From the NCBI GenBank assembly GCA_963716215.1, contig OY970298.1:1240001-1304000 (forward strand): a DNA stretch of 64,000 nt. Reading direction: 5' to 3'. Every line of letters starts with the position of its first letter. The first letter of the stretch is position 1. The position numbers were made by a program, and so were the translations under genes. The stretch is from JACVRW01 sp963716215. GTDB taxonomy: Bacteria; Actinomycetota; Thermoleophilia; Solirubrobacterales; Thermoleophilaceae. The notes under the pieces were generated by a model that worked only from the letters and a program-made list of their open reading frames with translations, did no database searches and had not been told where the DNA came from. Below are positions 32,188-41,112 of the stretch, piece after piece.

Positions 32188-34193
32188 GGCAACAGCACCT
32201 CGACGCGGTTGCGGCCCGCCCGCAGGCTGCGCTCGGGCACCATCAGGGAGTACTGCTCGTCGTCGCTGCCCTCGAGCGTGAACGTCACGCCGGTGGCCAC
32301 GATCCGCCCGTTCACGGCCACCGCGACCGTGCGGCCACCCCCGCGCCGCCCGCCCTCGAGCGCGCCCGCCACGTGCGCGGGCACGAAGCCGCTGGCCGGG
32401 TCCACGTCGACCTCGCGGCCGCCCGGCGCCACCGACCGCCCGAGCAGGTCCGGGCGCGGCCCGAACGCGTCCAGGCCGGCGCCGAACAGCCGCAGCTTGC
32501 GCTCGAGCGCGGCCCGCTTGGCGGGCTCGTAGCCGGGGGTGTCGAGCAGGTAGCTGCGCTTGAACTTCTTGGCGATGATCAGGCGCCGCCGCGGCTGGGG
32601 TTCGGCGAGCGCCGAGCGTCCGTCCACCTGCCACGGGATCCGCACCCCGAGCACGTCCGCGATCGTCGGCAGCACGTCGATCGTCTGCAGCGGCCTGTCG
32701 CTGATCCGCCCGCGCCGCTGGCCCGGCGCCTTGAGGAAGAAGGGCACCGGCGCGATGTCCTGCAGGTTGCCGCGCCTCACCAGGCGCCGATCGTGGCCCA
32801 GGCGAAAGCTGATCCCGTGGTCCGCCACGACGGCGACCACGGCGCGGTCGTAGATGCCGACCGCATGGAGCCGGTCGAGCAGGCGCCCGAGCAGCCGGTC
32901 GGTCGCCCGAACCTGGAGCAGGTGGCGCTGGTAGGACTGCTCCACCACGAACGGGATCGCGTACCCCGGGCGGCTGTCCAGGCCGGTCAGCGCCTCCTTC
33001 GGCGAGCGCCGATAGAAGCGCCCCGAGGGCAGGTACTGGAAGGGCACGTGCGGGAGCAGGATGTGGATCAGGTGCAGGCGCGGGCGGCGGCCGCCCCGGA
33101 TGCCGGCGACGAACTCCTCGAAGCGCCCCGGTCGCCCATAAGCGAGGTTCGCGTGGATGCGCTTGAAACGCTCGTCCTGGGTCTCACGACGCAGGAAGCG
33201 GTTGTCGGTCACGGCTTCGGTCGTGTCGATCCCGCCGTTGAAGTCGCCCCAGGTCTCGGTGACGGACGGCAGCTCGCGCTCGAGGTCGTCGGGCAGTACC
33301 TGGTGCGCGTAGACGAGGCTCAGGTCGTTCCACAGCGAGCGCATGCGGGAGCGGAAGCCGGGCCGCGGCGTCTCGGTACACAGGCTGGGGGCGCACAGGG
33401 CGGTCGCCTCCTCGCGCACGTGCAGCGCGTAGCGGTCTCCGAGCAGGCTGAAGATGTTCCGGGGGTGATCGGCGGCGACCGGCAGCCGGTCCTGGCGCGG
33501 CAGGCGGCCGTCGAGGATGGCCGGCACCGCATAGGGAGTGTCCTGGTCCACCGAAGCCGTGTCGCGGTACCACGTGGAGTGGCGCTGCAAGCGGGCGAAG
33601 TTCGGGTAGAGCTCGGCGTCCACGCGCCCGTCGGCGCCCATCAGCGAGTGCACCGGGAACTCGTCGAGGATCACGAGCACCACCGGCGCCGTGGCCCGCA
33701 CGTGCGCGGCCCGCAGGTCGGCGGACGCCGGGAATACGAGATCCGACACGTCCGAGACCACCAGGAACAGGACCACGAACACGATCGGCGCGGGAGCGAG
33801 CACGGTCAGGAAGGTGCGCACCGGCGCGAGGCGCAGGTAGGCGAAGGCGGCCGCCGCGCCGATTCCGATGGCCAGAGCGACGGCGGGAACCGTTCCCGCC
33901 AGGTCCACGACCTGCAGCGCGATCGCCGTGACCAGCACCGCCACGCAGGCCAGATGCAGCGCGAGGGCGACCCCGGAGCTCGCCAACCCCACCAGCCACT
34001 CGACCGCGATCAGCACCAACGGCACGGCGAACGTGGCGACCAGGGCGAAGACCACGATGTCGCCCGGCGGCGAGCCCCGGGTGGCGAAGAACTCGGCGTT
34101 GCCGCCGAGCAGGTCGAACAGCGGCTGCGCCACGGCGAACGCCCAGAGCACCGCGATGTGGACGCCGCGCTCGAGAAGCTGGCGGGCGCTCAT
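32184..34193 (-). CDS. Membrane-anchored sulfatase-fold enzyme, LtaS/OpgB-like
   Basis: A 669-residue protein. The first ~150 residues contain four to five helices; the rest is an extracytoplasmic alkaline-phosphatase-superfamily domain. It shows VVLVILDEFPVHSL (metal Asp177/Glu178), a candidate nucleophile Thr219 in DQDTPYAVPAILDG, and VVAVVADHGISFRLGHDRR for the second metal pair. This layout is that of lipoteichoic acid synthases and other phosphoglycerol/phosphoethanolamine transferases that act on the outer leaflet. A ~100-residue C-terminal beta domain is extra. Leaderless: TAGCGT seven bases before the ATG. Confidence 0.82.
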   Translation of the reverse strand: MSARQLLERGVHIAVLWAFAVAQPLFDLLGGNAEFFATRGSPPGDIVVFALVATFAVPLVLIAVEWLVGLASSGVALALHLACVAVLVTAIALQVVDLAGTVPAVALAIGIGAAAAFAYLRLAPVRTFLTVLAPAPIVFVVLFLVVSDVSDLVFPASADLRAAHVRATAPVVLVILDEFPVHSLMGADGRVDAELYPNFARLQRHSTWYRDTASVDQDTPYAVPAILDGRLPRQDRLPVAADHPRNIFSLLGDRYALHVREEATALCAPSLCTETPRPGFRSRMRSLWNDLSLVYAHQVLPDDLERELPSVTETWGDFNGGIDTTEAVTDNRFLRRETQDERFKRIHANLAYGRPGRFEEFVAGIRGGRRPRLHLIHILLPHVPFQYLPSGRFYRRSPKEALTGLDSRPGYAIPFVVEQSYQRHLLQVRATDRLLGRLLDRLHAVGIYDRAVVAVVADHGISFRLGHDRRLVRRGNLQDIAPVPFFLKAPGQRRGRISDRPLQTIDVLPTIADVLGVRIPWQVDGRSALAEPQPRRRLIIAKKFKRSYLLDTPGYEPAKRAALERKLRLFGAGLDAFGPRPDLLGRSVAPGGREVDVDPASGFVPAHVAGALEGGRRGGGRTVAVAVNGRIVATGVTFTLEGSDDEQYSLMVPERSLRAGRNRVEVLLP

Positions 34194-34271
34194 CGGCCGG
34201 ACGCTAGCGTGCGCCCGGGCGGCCTCAAGCGCTAGCCTCTCTCCGCCCCAGGCTTTCCCCGGAGGTTTGTC

Positions 34272-35147
34272 TTGTTCGTGTTCAAAGCCGCTGTCGTCGG
34301 CGCGGGGACCATGGGCGGCGAGATCGCCCAGGTCATCGCCTCCGCCGGCATTCCGGTCGTCCTCAAGGACGTCAAGCAGGAGTTCGTGGATCTGGGCCTG
34401 ACCAAGGCCCACGACGTGACCCAAGGCCAGCTCGCCGGGCTGGTCGCCAAGGAGAAGATCACCCAGGAGAGCGCCGACCGCCAGCTCGAGGAGATCACCG
34501 GCCGCATCGCCGGATCGCTGGACTACGACGGCTTCGGCGACGTCGACTTCGTGATCGAGGCCGTGCCCGAGCGCATGGAGATCAAGCAGGCCGTGTTCGC
34601 CGAGCTCGACGTGGTCACACCGGGCCACGCGATCCTCGCCTCGAACACCTCGTCGCTGTCGGTCACCGAGATGGCCGAGGCCACGACCCGCCCCGACAAG
34701 GTGTGCGGGTTCCACTTCTTCTACCCCGCGTCGATGATGCGCCTGATAGAGGTGATCGAGGGGGAGGAGTCGTCGGAGGAGACGCTCCAGACGGCGGCCA
34801 ACTTCGCCCAGCAGATCCGCAAGACCGCGGTCCGCTGCGGGGAGGTGCCGGGCTTCGTGGTCAACCGCATCCTCAACTCGGCCGTCTCCGAGGTGTGGCG
34901 CGTGACCGAGGAGGAGGGGCTGGAGGTGGAGGAGGTCGACCAGATCATCAAGGACTCCGGGACGGTGCCCATGGGCCCGTTCTTCCTCACCGACCTGCTC
35001 GGCCTGGACACCGTCCTGCACGTGGCCGAGCACCTACGTGAGTCGTACGGGGAGCGCTTCTTCGTGTCGGCCCGGATGAAGGAGCTGGTGGAGGCGGGGA
35101 ACCTCGGCCAGAAGACCGGAAAGGGCTTCTATGAGCACGGCAACTAG
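34272..35147 (+). CDS. 3-hydroxyacyl-CoA dehydrogenase (3-hydroxybutyryl-CoA type)
   Basis: A 291-residue NAD-dependent enzyme of beta-oxidation or butyryl metabolism. Rossmann loop AAVVGAGTMGGEIAQVIASA, catalytic His148 and Glu160 in VCGFHFFYPASMMRLIEV, and the C-terminal dimer domain ending LGQKTGKGFYEHGN are all complete. The TTG at 34272 is preferred because GGAGG ends six bases before it; a GTG at 34278 is less well spaced. It overlaps the next gene by 17 bases. Confidence 0.92.
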   Translation: MFVFKAAVVGAGTMGGEIAQVIASAGIPVVLKDVKQEFVDLGLTKAHDVTQGQLAGLVAKEKITQESADRQLEEITGRIAGSLDYDGFGDVDFVIEAVPERMEIKQAVFAELDVVTPGHAILASNTSSLSVTEMAEATTRPDKVCGFHFFYPASMMRLIEVIEGEESSEETLQTAANFAQQIRKTAVRCGEVPGFVVNRILNSAVSEVWRVTEEEGLEVEEVDQIIKDSGTVPMGPFFLTDLLGLDTVLHVAEHLRESYGERFFVSARMKELVEAGNLGQKTGKGFYEHGN

Positions 35148-36231
35148 CGCGGACACCCACAGCCTCGTCGCGCGGATGGGTCTGAAGACCCTGGTCGAGT
35201 CCTGCCTCGTGCTGGAGGAGGGCGTGGCCTCCGCGAAGGACATCGAGATCGGGATGATGATGGGGGCCGGCATCCTGCCCGGTCCGTTCAGTCGCGCCGA
35301 CGAGGCCGGGCTGGACGCGATCCTCGACGGGCTCGAGCACGCCGAGCGCGAGTGGGGCCCCGCCTTCGAGCCGCCCACGGTGCTGCGCAGGCTGGTCGCG
35401 CAGGGCCGGCTCGGCAAGAAGACCGGCCAGGGCTTCTTCCCCTATCCGCAGCCCGACGCCGGTGACCAGCGCGAGACCGTGCTCGTGGAGACACGCGGTG
35501 ACGTCGTGATCGCCTGGCTCAACCGCCCGCCCGCGAACCCGCTCTCGCCGCAGGCGGTGCGCGACCTGATCTCCGTCTGGGACGAGGTCGGCGGCAAGGC
35601 CAGGGCGCTGGTGATCGCCTCGTCGAACATCTTCACCTTTTGTGCCGGCGCCGACATCAAGGAGTTCACGAAGATGACGCCCGACGCGGAGGGCGCGGGG
35701 CTCGTGGAGGACGTGCACCGCTTCATGCGGGGCATGGAGCAGTCCTCCACGGCCACGATCGCCGCGGTCAACTCGCTTGCGTTCGGCGGAGGCTGCGAGC
35801 TGGCGATGGCATGCGACGTGCGCATCGCGGCCGAGTCGGCGACCTTCGGCCAGCCGGAGATCAACCTCGGCATCATCCCGGGGTTCGGCGGCACCCAGCG
35901 CCTGCCTCGGCTGGTCGGCGAGTCCAAGGCGCTCGAGATGAACCTGGGCGGAGACCCGATCGACGCCTATGAGGCGCACCGGGTGGGGCTGGCCAACCAG
36001 GTGGTGCCCGACCACGAGCTGTTCGATACGGCGCTCGCCTGGGCGCGGCGGCTGTCCCAGAAGGCCCCGCTCGCGATCGAGGAGATCAAGACGCGCTCCC
36101 ACCATGCCGACCTCGACGCCGGGCTCGCGAGCGAGGCGGAGGGCTTCGGGCGCACGTTCGGCTCCGAGGACGCCAAGGAGGGCATCGCCGCGTTCCTCGG
36201 CAAGCGCCGGCCCTCGTTCAAGGGCCGATGA
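35131..36231 (+). CDS. Fusion of a 3HCDH C-terminal domain with enoyl-CoA hydratase
   Basis: A 366-residue protein. Residues ~10-106 (SLVARMGLKTLVESCLVLEE ... LGKKTGQGFFPYP) are a 3-hydroxyacyl-CoA dehydrogenase C-terminal domain without its NAD-binding half. Residues ~115-360 are a crotonase with oxyanion-hole segment CAGADIKEF and catalytic Glu223 (GGGCELAMACDV) and Glu243 (QPEINLGIIPGFGGTQR). The hydratase adds water to enoyl-CoA; the extra domain may mediate assembly with the dehydrogenase encoded just upstream (17-base overlap). This is the reverse of the usual order in FadB/FadJ-type fusions. Confidence 0.88.
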   Translation: MSTATSADTHSLVARMGLKTLVESCLVLEEGVASAKDIEIGMMMGAGILPGPFSRADEAGLDAILDGLEHAEREWGPAFEPPTVLRRLVAQGRLGKKTGQGFFPYPQPDAGDQRETVLVETRGDVVIAWLNRPPANPLSPQAVRDLISVWDEVGGKARALVIASSNIFTFCAGADIKEFTKMTPDAEGAGLVEDVHRFMRGMEQSSTATIAAVNSLAFGGGCELAMACDVRIAAESATFGQPEINLGIIPGFGGTQRLPRLVGESKALEMNLGGDPIDAYEAHRVGLANQVVPDHELFDTALAWARRLSQKAPLAIEEIKTRSHHADLDAGLASEAEGFGRTFGSEDAKEGIAAFLGKRRPSFKGR

Positions 36232-37007
36232 GCGTCGCGGGAAAGGATCGCACCGCTTCGCGCACGGCCAAGGCCGCGCGGCTCGCGCAGCTGCTACGCG
36301 ACTCCGAGCGTGCCGTGGTGCTCACCGGAGCGGGCGTGTCGGTGCCATCGGGGATCCCCGACTTCCGCAGCCCGCGCACGGGCCTCTGGGAGAACGTCGA
36401 CCCGATGGAGGTCGCGCACATCGACGCCTGGCGGCGCGACCCCGACCGTTTCTGGAGCTTCTACGGGGACCGCTTCGCGTCGCTGGTCGACAAGCGCCCC
36501 AACGACGCCCACCTGGCGCTCGCGGAGCTGGAGCGGCGCGGGCTGGTGCGCGGGGTGATCACCCAGAACATCGACCGCCTGCACCGCGTGGCGGGCACCG
36601 AGCGGCTGATCGAGGTGCACGGGTCGATCGAGTGGAGCGTGTGCCTCGACTGCGGCGGCAAGGTGTCGCTCGAGCGGGTGATCGAACAGCTGCGGGCCGA
36701 GGACGGGGCGCCGGAGTGCACCTCCTGCATCACCCCGCTCAAGCCCGATGTCGTGCTGTTCGGCGAGCTGCTGCCCGAGGCGGCGCTGGCCGAGGCGCAG
36801 GCGCTGGCGCTGGATGCGGACCTGATGGTCTGCGTCGGCTCCTCGCTGGAGGTCTATCCGGTGGCGGGGCTCCCGGCGATGACGCACGGGGCCGGGGGAC
36901 GCCTGGCGCTGATCACGCAAGGTCCGACTCCGTACGACGACGACGCCGAGGTCAAGCTCGACGGCGACGTGGTCGCGGAGCTGGGCGCGGTGCTGGCTGC
37001 GCTCTGA
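36228..37007 (+). CDS. cobB: Sir2-family NAD-dependent protein deacylase
   Basis: A 259-residue sirtuin. NAD-binding GAGVSVPSGIPDFRS (residues 35-48), TQNIDRLH (112-119) and catalytic His131 in EVHGSIEW are present, and four Cys (139, 142, 164, 167) form the zinc site. The ATG overlaps the hydratase-fusion stop by four bases, placing it in the fatty-acid operon. Sirtuins remove acyl groups from lysines on acyl-CoA-using enzymes, so control of the neighbouring enzymes is a reasonable inference. The ~25-residue N-terminal extension is basic. The symbol is given by family only. Confidence 0.92.
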   Translation: MSVAGKDRTASRTAKAARLAQLLRDSERAVVLTGAGVSVPSGIPDFRSPRTGLWENVDPMEVAHIDAWRRDPDRFWSFYGDRFASLVDKRPNDAHLALAELERRGLVRGVITQNIDRLHRVAGTERLIEVHGSIEWSVCLDCGGKVSLERVIEQLRAEDGAPECTSCITPLKPDVVLFGELLPEAALAEAQALALDADLMVCVGSSLEVYPVAGLPAMTHGAGGRLALITQGPTPYDDDAEVKLDGDVVAELGAVLAAL

Positions 37008-37010
37008 GGC

Positions 37011-37766
37011 TCAGCCGCCGAGGCGGTGGCGGCGCAGCGCGGCCTCCATCGCCCGCACGGCCTCGCCGAGCGCCTCAACGCCGGCCTCGTCCAGGTCTCC
37101 GGCAAGCGCGGCGTTAGCCGCGTTCCCGACCGCTCCGCGGTGTCCGGCCAGCTCGCCGGCGTCGCCGAGCCCCGCGATCAGCGCCTCCAGCGCCACGCGC
37201 GCCTGCAGGGCCGCCTCGCGCGGGCGTCCGGCGTTGAGGTCGGCGCGGGCGCGCAGCACCAGTTCCTCGGCCACCAGCGCATGCTCCCGGGCACCCAGCA
37301 GCGCAGCGAAGCGCTCCTCGGGCCATTCCATCGACCGCTTGACGCGGGCGGCGCCCGGGCGCGGCAGCTCGAGCGCCTCCGCGAAGCGACCCTCGGCCAC
37401 GGTCTCCCCGCTGCCGTAGCCGGCGCGTACCACGAGCGCGCGCTCGGCCGACAGCTCGGCCACGTAGGGATCGGCCCGCGCGGCGCGGTGCGCCCGCAGG
37501 GCGCGGTTGAGCACGCGTAGCGCCGCAGACAGCTCGGCATCGAGCGCCTCGTCGTCCTCGCGCAGCGAGTCGAGCCATGCCGCCGCCGCCTCAGCGGAGC
37601 CGAAGGCCTCGGCTCGCACGACGGTCGCCCGGGCGGTCGGGACCGCCTCCGGCTCCACCTCGCTCACGTCGCGCGGACGCCGCTCGCGGCGCCGCTGGCG
37701 GGCGGGGACGCCCTGGGTGCCCAGCACAAGCACGGCCTCGGCGGGCCCTTCCGCGTGAGAGCGCAC
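37011..37766 (-). CDS. Hypothetical helical protein with unclear start
   Basis: The longest frame with a standard start begins at GTG 37766 (251 residues). It is mainly helical, Ala/Glu/Arg-rich (FGSAEAAAAWLDSLREDDEA; ELVLRARADLNAGRPREAAL). The same frame stays open upstream to beyond 37850 and encodes a well-behaved stretch (DLFGCVQLEFGFLLGPADGR) with no ATG, GTG or TTG, directly after the transglycosylase stop. The true N-terminus may therefore use a rare start such as ACG at 37844, or the start was lost. Family not recognised. Confidence 0.6.
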   Translation of the reverse strand: MRSHAEGPAEAVLVLGTQGVPARQRRRERRPRDVSEVEPEAVPTARATVVRAEAFGSAEAAAAWLDSLREDDEALDAELSAALRVLNRALRAHRAARADPYVAELSAERALVVRAGYGSGETVAEGRFAEALELPRPGAARVKRSMEWPEERFAALLGAREHALVAEELVLRARADLNAGRPREAALQARVALEALIAGLGDAGELAGHRGAVGNAANAALAGDLDEAGVEALGEAVRAMEAALRRHRLGG

Positions 37767-37848
37767 GAGGTAGCGACCGTCGGCCGGGCCCAGCAGAAAG
37801 CCGAACTCGAGCTGGACGCAGCCGAAGAGGTCGGGCGCGGCCGTCGCC

Positions 37849-40335
37849 CTACTCGCCGGCGTGGGCGTCGCTCGCCCGCTTGCCGGCGGGCAGCGCGTAC
37901 TTGGAGGGCTTGGTCGGCACGACCGGGTTCTCGAGCTCGCGCAGGCGCGAGATCAGGTCGGACCACTGACCGGGCTTGAGCACCGCCAGCGCCTGCTTGC
38001 CGAGCTTGCGGTTCGCGCCGAACATCGGCCGGAAGCCGACGTGGATGTGGTCGGCGTGATCGGCCATCGCGAGCGTCGCGCCGCCGACCTCGAAGAGCGA
38101 GATGATCTGAGCGGGCGCCATCGTGCCCTGCAGCTGCATCAGCCTGCGCACGCCCTGCTCGGTGATCCCGCCCGGCTCCTGGTGGCCGAGGATCGGGATG
38201 CCGTTCAGCTTGGCGATGTCCACGGCGTTGCCGGAGCTGTGGTGCGAGACGTTGCCCGAGCTCGTGTAGAAGCCGTGACCGCACTTGAGGCTGGTGACGG
38301 TCGGGCGCAGCCCGGACTCGGCGAGGTACTCGAGCGTCGCGAGCACGCGCCGGTCGACCTGACCGGAGCGGATGTCGTCGCGGCCGCACTCGTAGATCTC
38401 CACGCGCTCGTCGGCCAGCACGCGCCGCTCGAGCTGCGGCTTCGGCAGCAGCATGATCTGGCCGATCGACATGCCGTCCACGTCGTCGCCGTGCAGCACG
38501 TTGCGGCCGGAGGCGCGGTAGATGGCGGTCGCCTCGAGCAGCTTCCAGCCGTCGAGGATCGGCTTCGGGTCGATCCGCGGGGCGCCTTTGCCGGCGGGGC
38601 GGATCGAGAAGTCGAGGTGCGCGGCGCGATTCTCGACCGTGGCGCCGACGCGGCCGACGATCGTGCCGCCGATCACGCGCGACCCCTTGCGCAGCTTGCG
38701 CAGGGTGACCTTGCTCGGGTCGAGCCCGAACGGGCGCGAGAAGTAGTTGCGGTAGGTCTCGAAGGCGCCGTTGCGCCGAGCCTTGGCGTCGAGCAGCTGG
38801 TCGAGGCCGCCGGCCTCGCGGGCGCCCTTCATCTCCGGGTGCGCGAACAGGCGCTCCTTGATCGGCACGCTCGCGGCGGCGGCGCCGTCGTCGTCGCTAT
38901 CACCCTGCGGCGCGGAGTCGCTCGCGGGCTCGGGGTCCTCCAGCTGGCGGCCGGCCGACGCGGGCCTGGACGGTGCCGGGACCGTGTCGTCGCCGTTTGC
39001 CTTGACGGCGCGCGCGGAGCGATCGGGGTCGTCGGCGTCCTGCTTCGGCACGGGGTAGTGCTGTGACACCGAGCCGAGGTGCGCGTACGTGTAGCGGTTG
39101 CCGTACACGTCCTGCAGGATCAGGTAGCGGCCGAGCTTCTCGTTGTTGCCGATCTCCTTGACGATGCCGTCGTTGACGGCCACGACCGGCGCGCCGCTGC
39201 GGGCGAAGATGTCGATCGAGCGGCGGCTGTCGGCCGACTCGATCACGTTGGCCGCGTTCTCGCCGCTCTTGACCCGCTTCAGCATCTCGGCCTCGGCGAG
39301 GTCGTCCGCGTAGCGCGCGCGGGCGTAGATGGGGAAGCGACCCTCGGTCAGCCCGGTGAGCGAGCCGATCAGGTCAGCCGGGACGCCGGCGATCAGGCGA
39401 GCGCGCAGGAGGACCGAGTCCACGTACCAGTCGGCGTGGTTGTAGGCGAAGATCGCGCGGCGCACGTCGTCCTCGTAGCCGGCGGCGTCGAGGTAGCGGG
39501 CGGCGGCGAAGATCGCGTCGACCGGGTTGTAGGGATCCTTGCGCCCGTCCTTGTTGGCGTCGGTCCCGTACATCTTCCAGGTGGAGGGGATGAACTGCAT
39601 CCACCCGACCGCGCCGGCGGACGACACGTTCAGGTTGCGCCCGTAGTCGGTCTCGATCTCGTTGATGGCCGCCAGGACCTCCCAGCGGATGCCGTACTCG
39701 ATGCCGGCAGCCTGGTAGATCGGCAGGAGGAAGGGCGGCACGCGGAACTTGCGGATGATGAAGTTGGGAACGCCGTGGGCGGTCGACGGGCCAGGGAGGG
39801 CGTCGATGAATCCGGGGTTGCTCGGGATGGGAGTGCCGTCGGCCTTGCGCAGCTTGTCGCGCTTTCCGTCCTTGTCCTCGGAACCCTCATCTTCAACTGG
39901 AGGCTTGCCGCCCGTGATCTTACGAGCCTTCTTGCGCTCGCGCTCGAGCTGCACGCGCTCGCCGCTGCCGGTGCGGCCCTGCGGCGAGCCGCCGCCGGCC
40001 GAGGGCGGTCCGGGCTCGGGGGCCGGGGCGGGGGCCGCCGGCTCAGGCTCGGGCGCGGGGGCGGGCTCGGGGGCCGGCGCCGGCGCGGGCGTCGTGGCCG
40101 GGGCGGGCACCTCGGCCTGCGCGGTCTGGGGCTGGTCGACGAGCGTGCCCGGCAGCTTGACGTCGGCGATCGTTCCGCCCGGCGGCACCTCGACGGTGAC
40201 CTGGACGATCTCCCCGGACGCGAGCTTGACGGAGACCGTCTGGGACTGCGCGGCGGCGGGGATGCTGAACGCGGTCAGACCGGCCGCGGCTAGAGAGCCC
40301 GCCGCGAGCAGGATGGTGAGAAGCCGCGTCTTCAT
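37849..40335 (-). CDS. Secreted lytic murein transglycosylase with LytM-like and C-terminal domains
   Basis: An 828-residue exported cell-wall enzyme. The signal peptide is at 1-29; then a Pro/Ala/Glu-rich low-complexity linker (76-112); then an MltB/SLT domain (~185-330) with catalytic Glu228 in AAINEIETDYGRN and GAVGWMQFIPSTWKMYGTDA. A degenerate M23/LytM region follows (RSIDIFARSGAPVVAVNDGI, LILQDVYGNRYTYAHLG) that lacks a full metal site. The C-terminal ~200 residues carry TSLKCGHGFYTSSGNVSHHS and ADHADHIHVGFRP, resembling a D,D-peptidase-type (Hedgehog/DD) zinc site. It would cut peptidoglycan during growth or resuscitation. Confidence 0.85.
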   Translation of the reverse strand: MKTRLLTILLAAGSLAAAGLTAFSIPAAAQSQTVSVKLASGEIVQVTVEVPPGGTIADVKLPGTLVDQPQTAQAEVPAPATTPAPAPAPEPAPAPEPEPAAPAPAPEPGPPSAGGGSPQGRTGSGERVQLERERKKARKITGGKPPVEDEGSEDKDGKRDKLRKADGTPIPSNPGFIDALPGPSTAHGVPNFIIRKFRVPPFLLPIYQAAGIEYGIRWEVLAAINEIETDYGRNLNVSSAGAVGWMQFIPSTWKMYGTDANKDGRKDPYNPVDAIFAAARYLDAAGYEDDVRRAIFAYNHADWYVDSVLLRARLIAGVPADLIGSLTGLTEGRFPIYARARYADDLAEAEMLKRVKSGENAANVIESADSRRSIDIFARSGAPVVAVNDGIVKEIGNNEKLGRYLILQDVYGNRYTYAHLGSVSQHYPVPKQDADDPDRSARAVKANGDDTVPAPSRPASAGRQLEDPEPASDSAPQGDSDDDGAAAASVPIKERLFAHPEMKGAREAGGLDQLLDAKARRNGAFETYRNYFSRPFGLDPSKVTLRKLRKGSRVIGGTIVGRVGATVENRAAHLDFSIRPAGKGAPRIDPKPILDGWKLLEATAIYRASGRNVLHGDDVDGMSIGQIMLLPKPQLERRVLADERVEIYECGRDDIRSGQVDRRVLATLEYLAESGLRPTVTSLKCGHGFYTSSGNVSHHSSGNAVDIAKLNGIPILGHQEPGGITEQGVRRLMQLQGTMAPAQIISLFEVGGATLAMADHADHIHVGFRPMFGANRKLGKQALAVLKPGQWSDLISRLRELENPVVPTKPSKYALPAGKRASDAHAGE

Positions 40336-40674
40336 CCGTGCTGTATCAAGCCCTCCCTCGGGGCGCCTGGAAAGGCGTCCAGCGTGCGCGCGCAGGCTAT
40401 CAGGCGCGCCTGAGCGGCCACGAACGCTACTTGAGGGCTTTTGTGTCTGCAATGGGTAACTGCCTGGCTGGAAGTGAGGCCCACCCGCACGCCGCAACCG
40501 GGCGCCGAGCGCGAGATCAAGACCTTGTATCGACCGGCCACGCGGATACCTTCAATCCCGTCGCAAAGCCGTTACCCGCAGCGGCGGGCTCCCACCCGTC
40601 GAAACGAAACGGAGTAACTCTCAGGTAGAGGGTTAGGTATGCCTGGTTTAGGACGATCGACTACCCTGCCGCCG
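40336..40674. other. Long divergent intergenic region, possibly structured leader
   Basis: 339 bases between the transglycosylase (minus) and a coiled-coil gene (plus). Visible features are two related 11-mers (CCCGTCGCAAA at 40557 and CCCGTCGAAAC at 40595), GTTAC/GTAAC inverted pairs around them, a hairpin AACTCT...AGAGGGTT near 40616-40634, and GTCGCAAAGCC resembling one conserved segment of GEMM-type c-di-GMP riboswitches. I cannot fold a complete known riboswitch on either strand. TACCCT at 40662-40667 is the -10 of the plus gene. Confidence 0.4.
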
Positions 40675-41112
40675 ATGGCCGCCCCCGAGCACGACGAGAC
40701 CTTCGTCGAGAAGCTGTCCCGACAGGGTGAGGAAGCGCTCGGGAGGATCGCCGAGGAGCTGATCGCCAACCCCGTCGTCAACGGCGCGATCGCGCGTGCC
40801 TTCGAGGCCCGCGAGAAGGCCGTGCAGGCCCAGGAGGCGGCGATGGGAGCGCTGAACCTGCCGTCGGCCGCCGACGTCGAGCGCGTCACGCGCCGGCTGC
40901 GGTCGCTCTCGCAGCGCCTGGAGGGCATCGAGGACGCGATCGACCGCCTCGACGAGCGGCTGGCCGGAATCGCGGCCAAGGAGCCGCTCGCCGCCGTGGA
41001 GACCCGCCTCGAAGAGATCGCGCGCGACCTCGCCGAGCTGCGCGAGGCGGTCTCGCCCGCGGACGCGCCTGTCCCCCGTGCGCAGGAGCGCCTCAGCGTC
41101 ACCGACCAGTAG
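40675..41112 (+). CDS. Coiled-coil hypothetical protein
   Basis: A 145-residue protein from the ATG at 40675 (TACCCT seven bases upstream, leaderless). The N-terminal half is a helix rich in Ala/Glu (ETFVEKLSRQGEEALGRIAE); the C-terminal half is a heptad-like coiled coil (RRLRSLSQRLEGIEDAIDRL, then DERLAGIAAK). No membrane segment. A similar RRLESIEDRL coiled-coil signature appears in the small protein at 41841, so the two may be relatives or partners. Function unknown. Confidence 0.72.
   Translation: MAAPEHDETFVEKLSRQGEEALGRIAEELIANPVVNGAIARAFEAREKAVQAQEAAMGALNLPSAADVERVTRRLRSLSQRLEGIEDAIDRLDERLAGIAAKEPLAAVETRLEEIARDLAELREAVSPADAPVPRAQERLSVTDQ

Noticed and set aside
40540..40600. GTCGCAAAGCC as a c-di-GMP-I (GEMM) riboswitch
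   Set aside because: The first helix with GNRA loop and the matching 3' strand could not be found, so only a fragment matches; kept as an observation about the leader, not as a riboswitch.
40616..40634. CTCTCAGGTA on the plus strand, similar to the end of a glycine riboswitch aptamer
   Set aside because: The other conserved aptamer parts (GGAGAG, CCGAAGGGGCAA) are missing upstream, and the downstream gene has no glycine link.
40336..40640. ydaO (c-di-AMP) riboswitch on the minus strand ahead of the transglycosylase
   Set aside because: The expected GGGTGAATC and CCGACAGCTAACC-type segments are absent on that strand.
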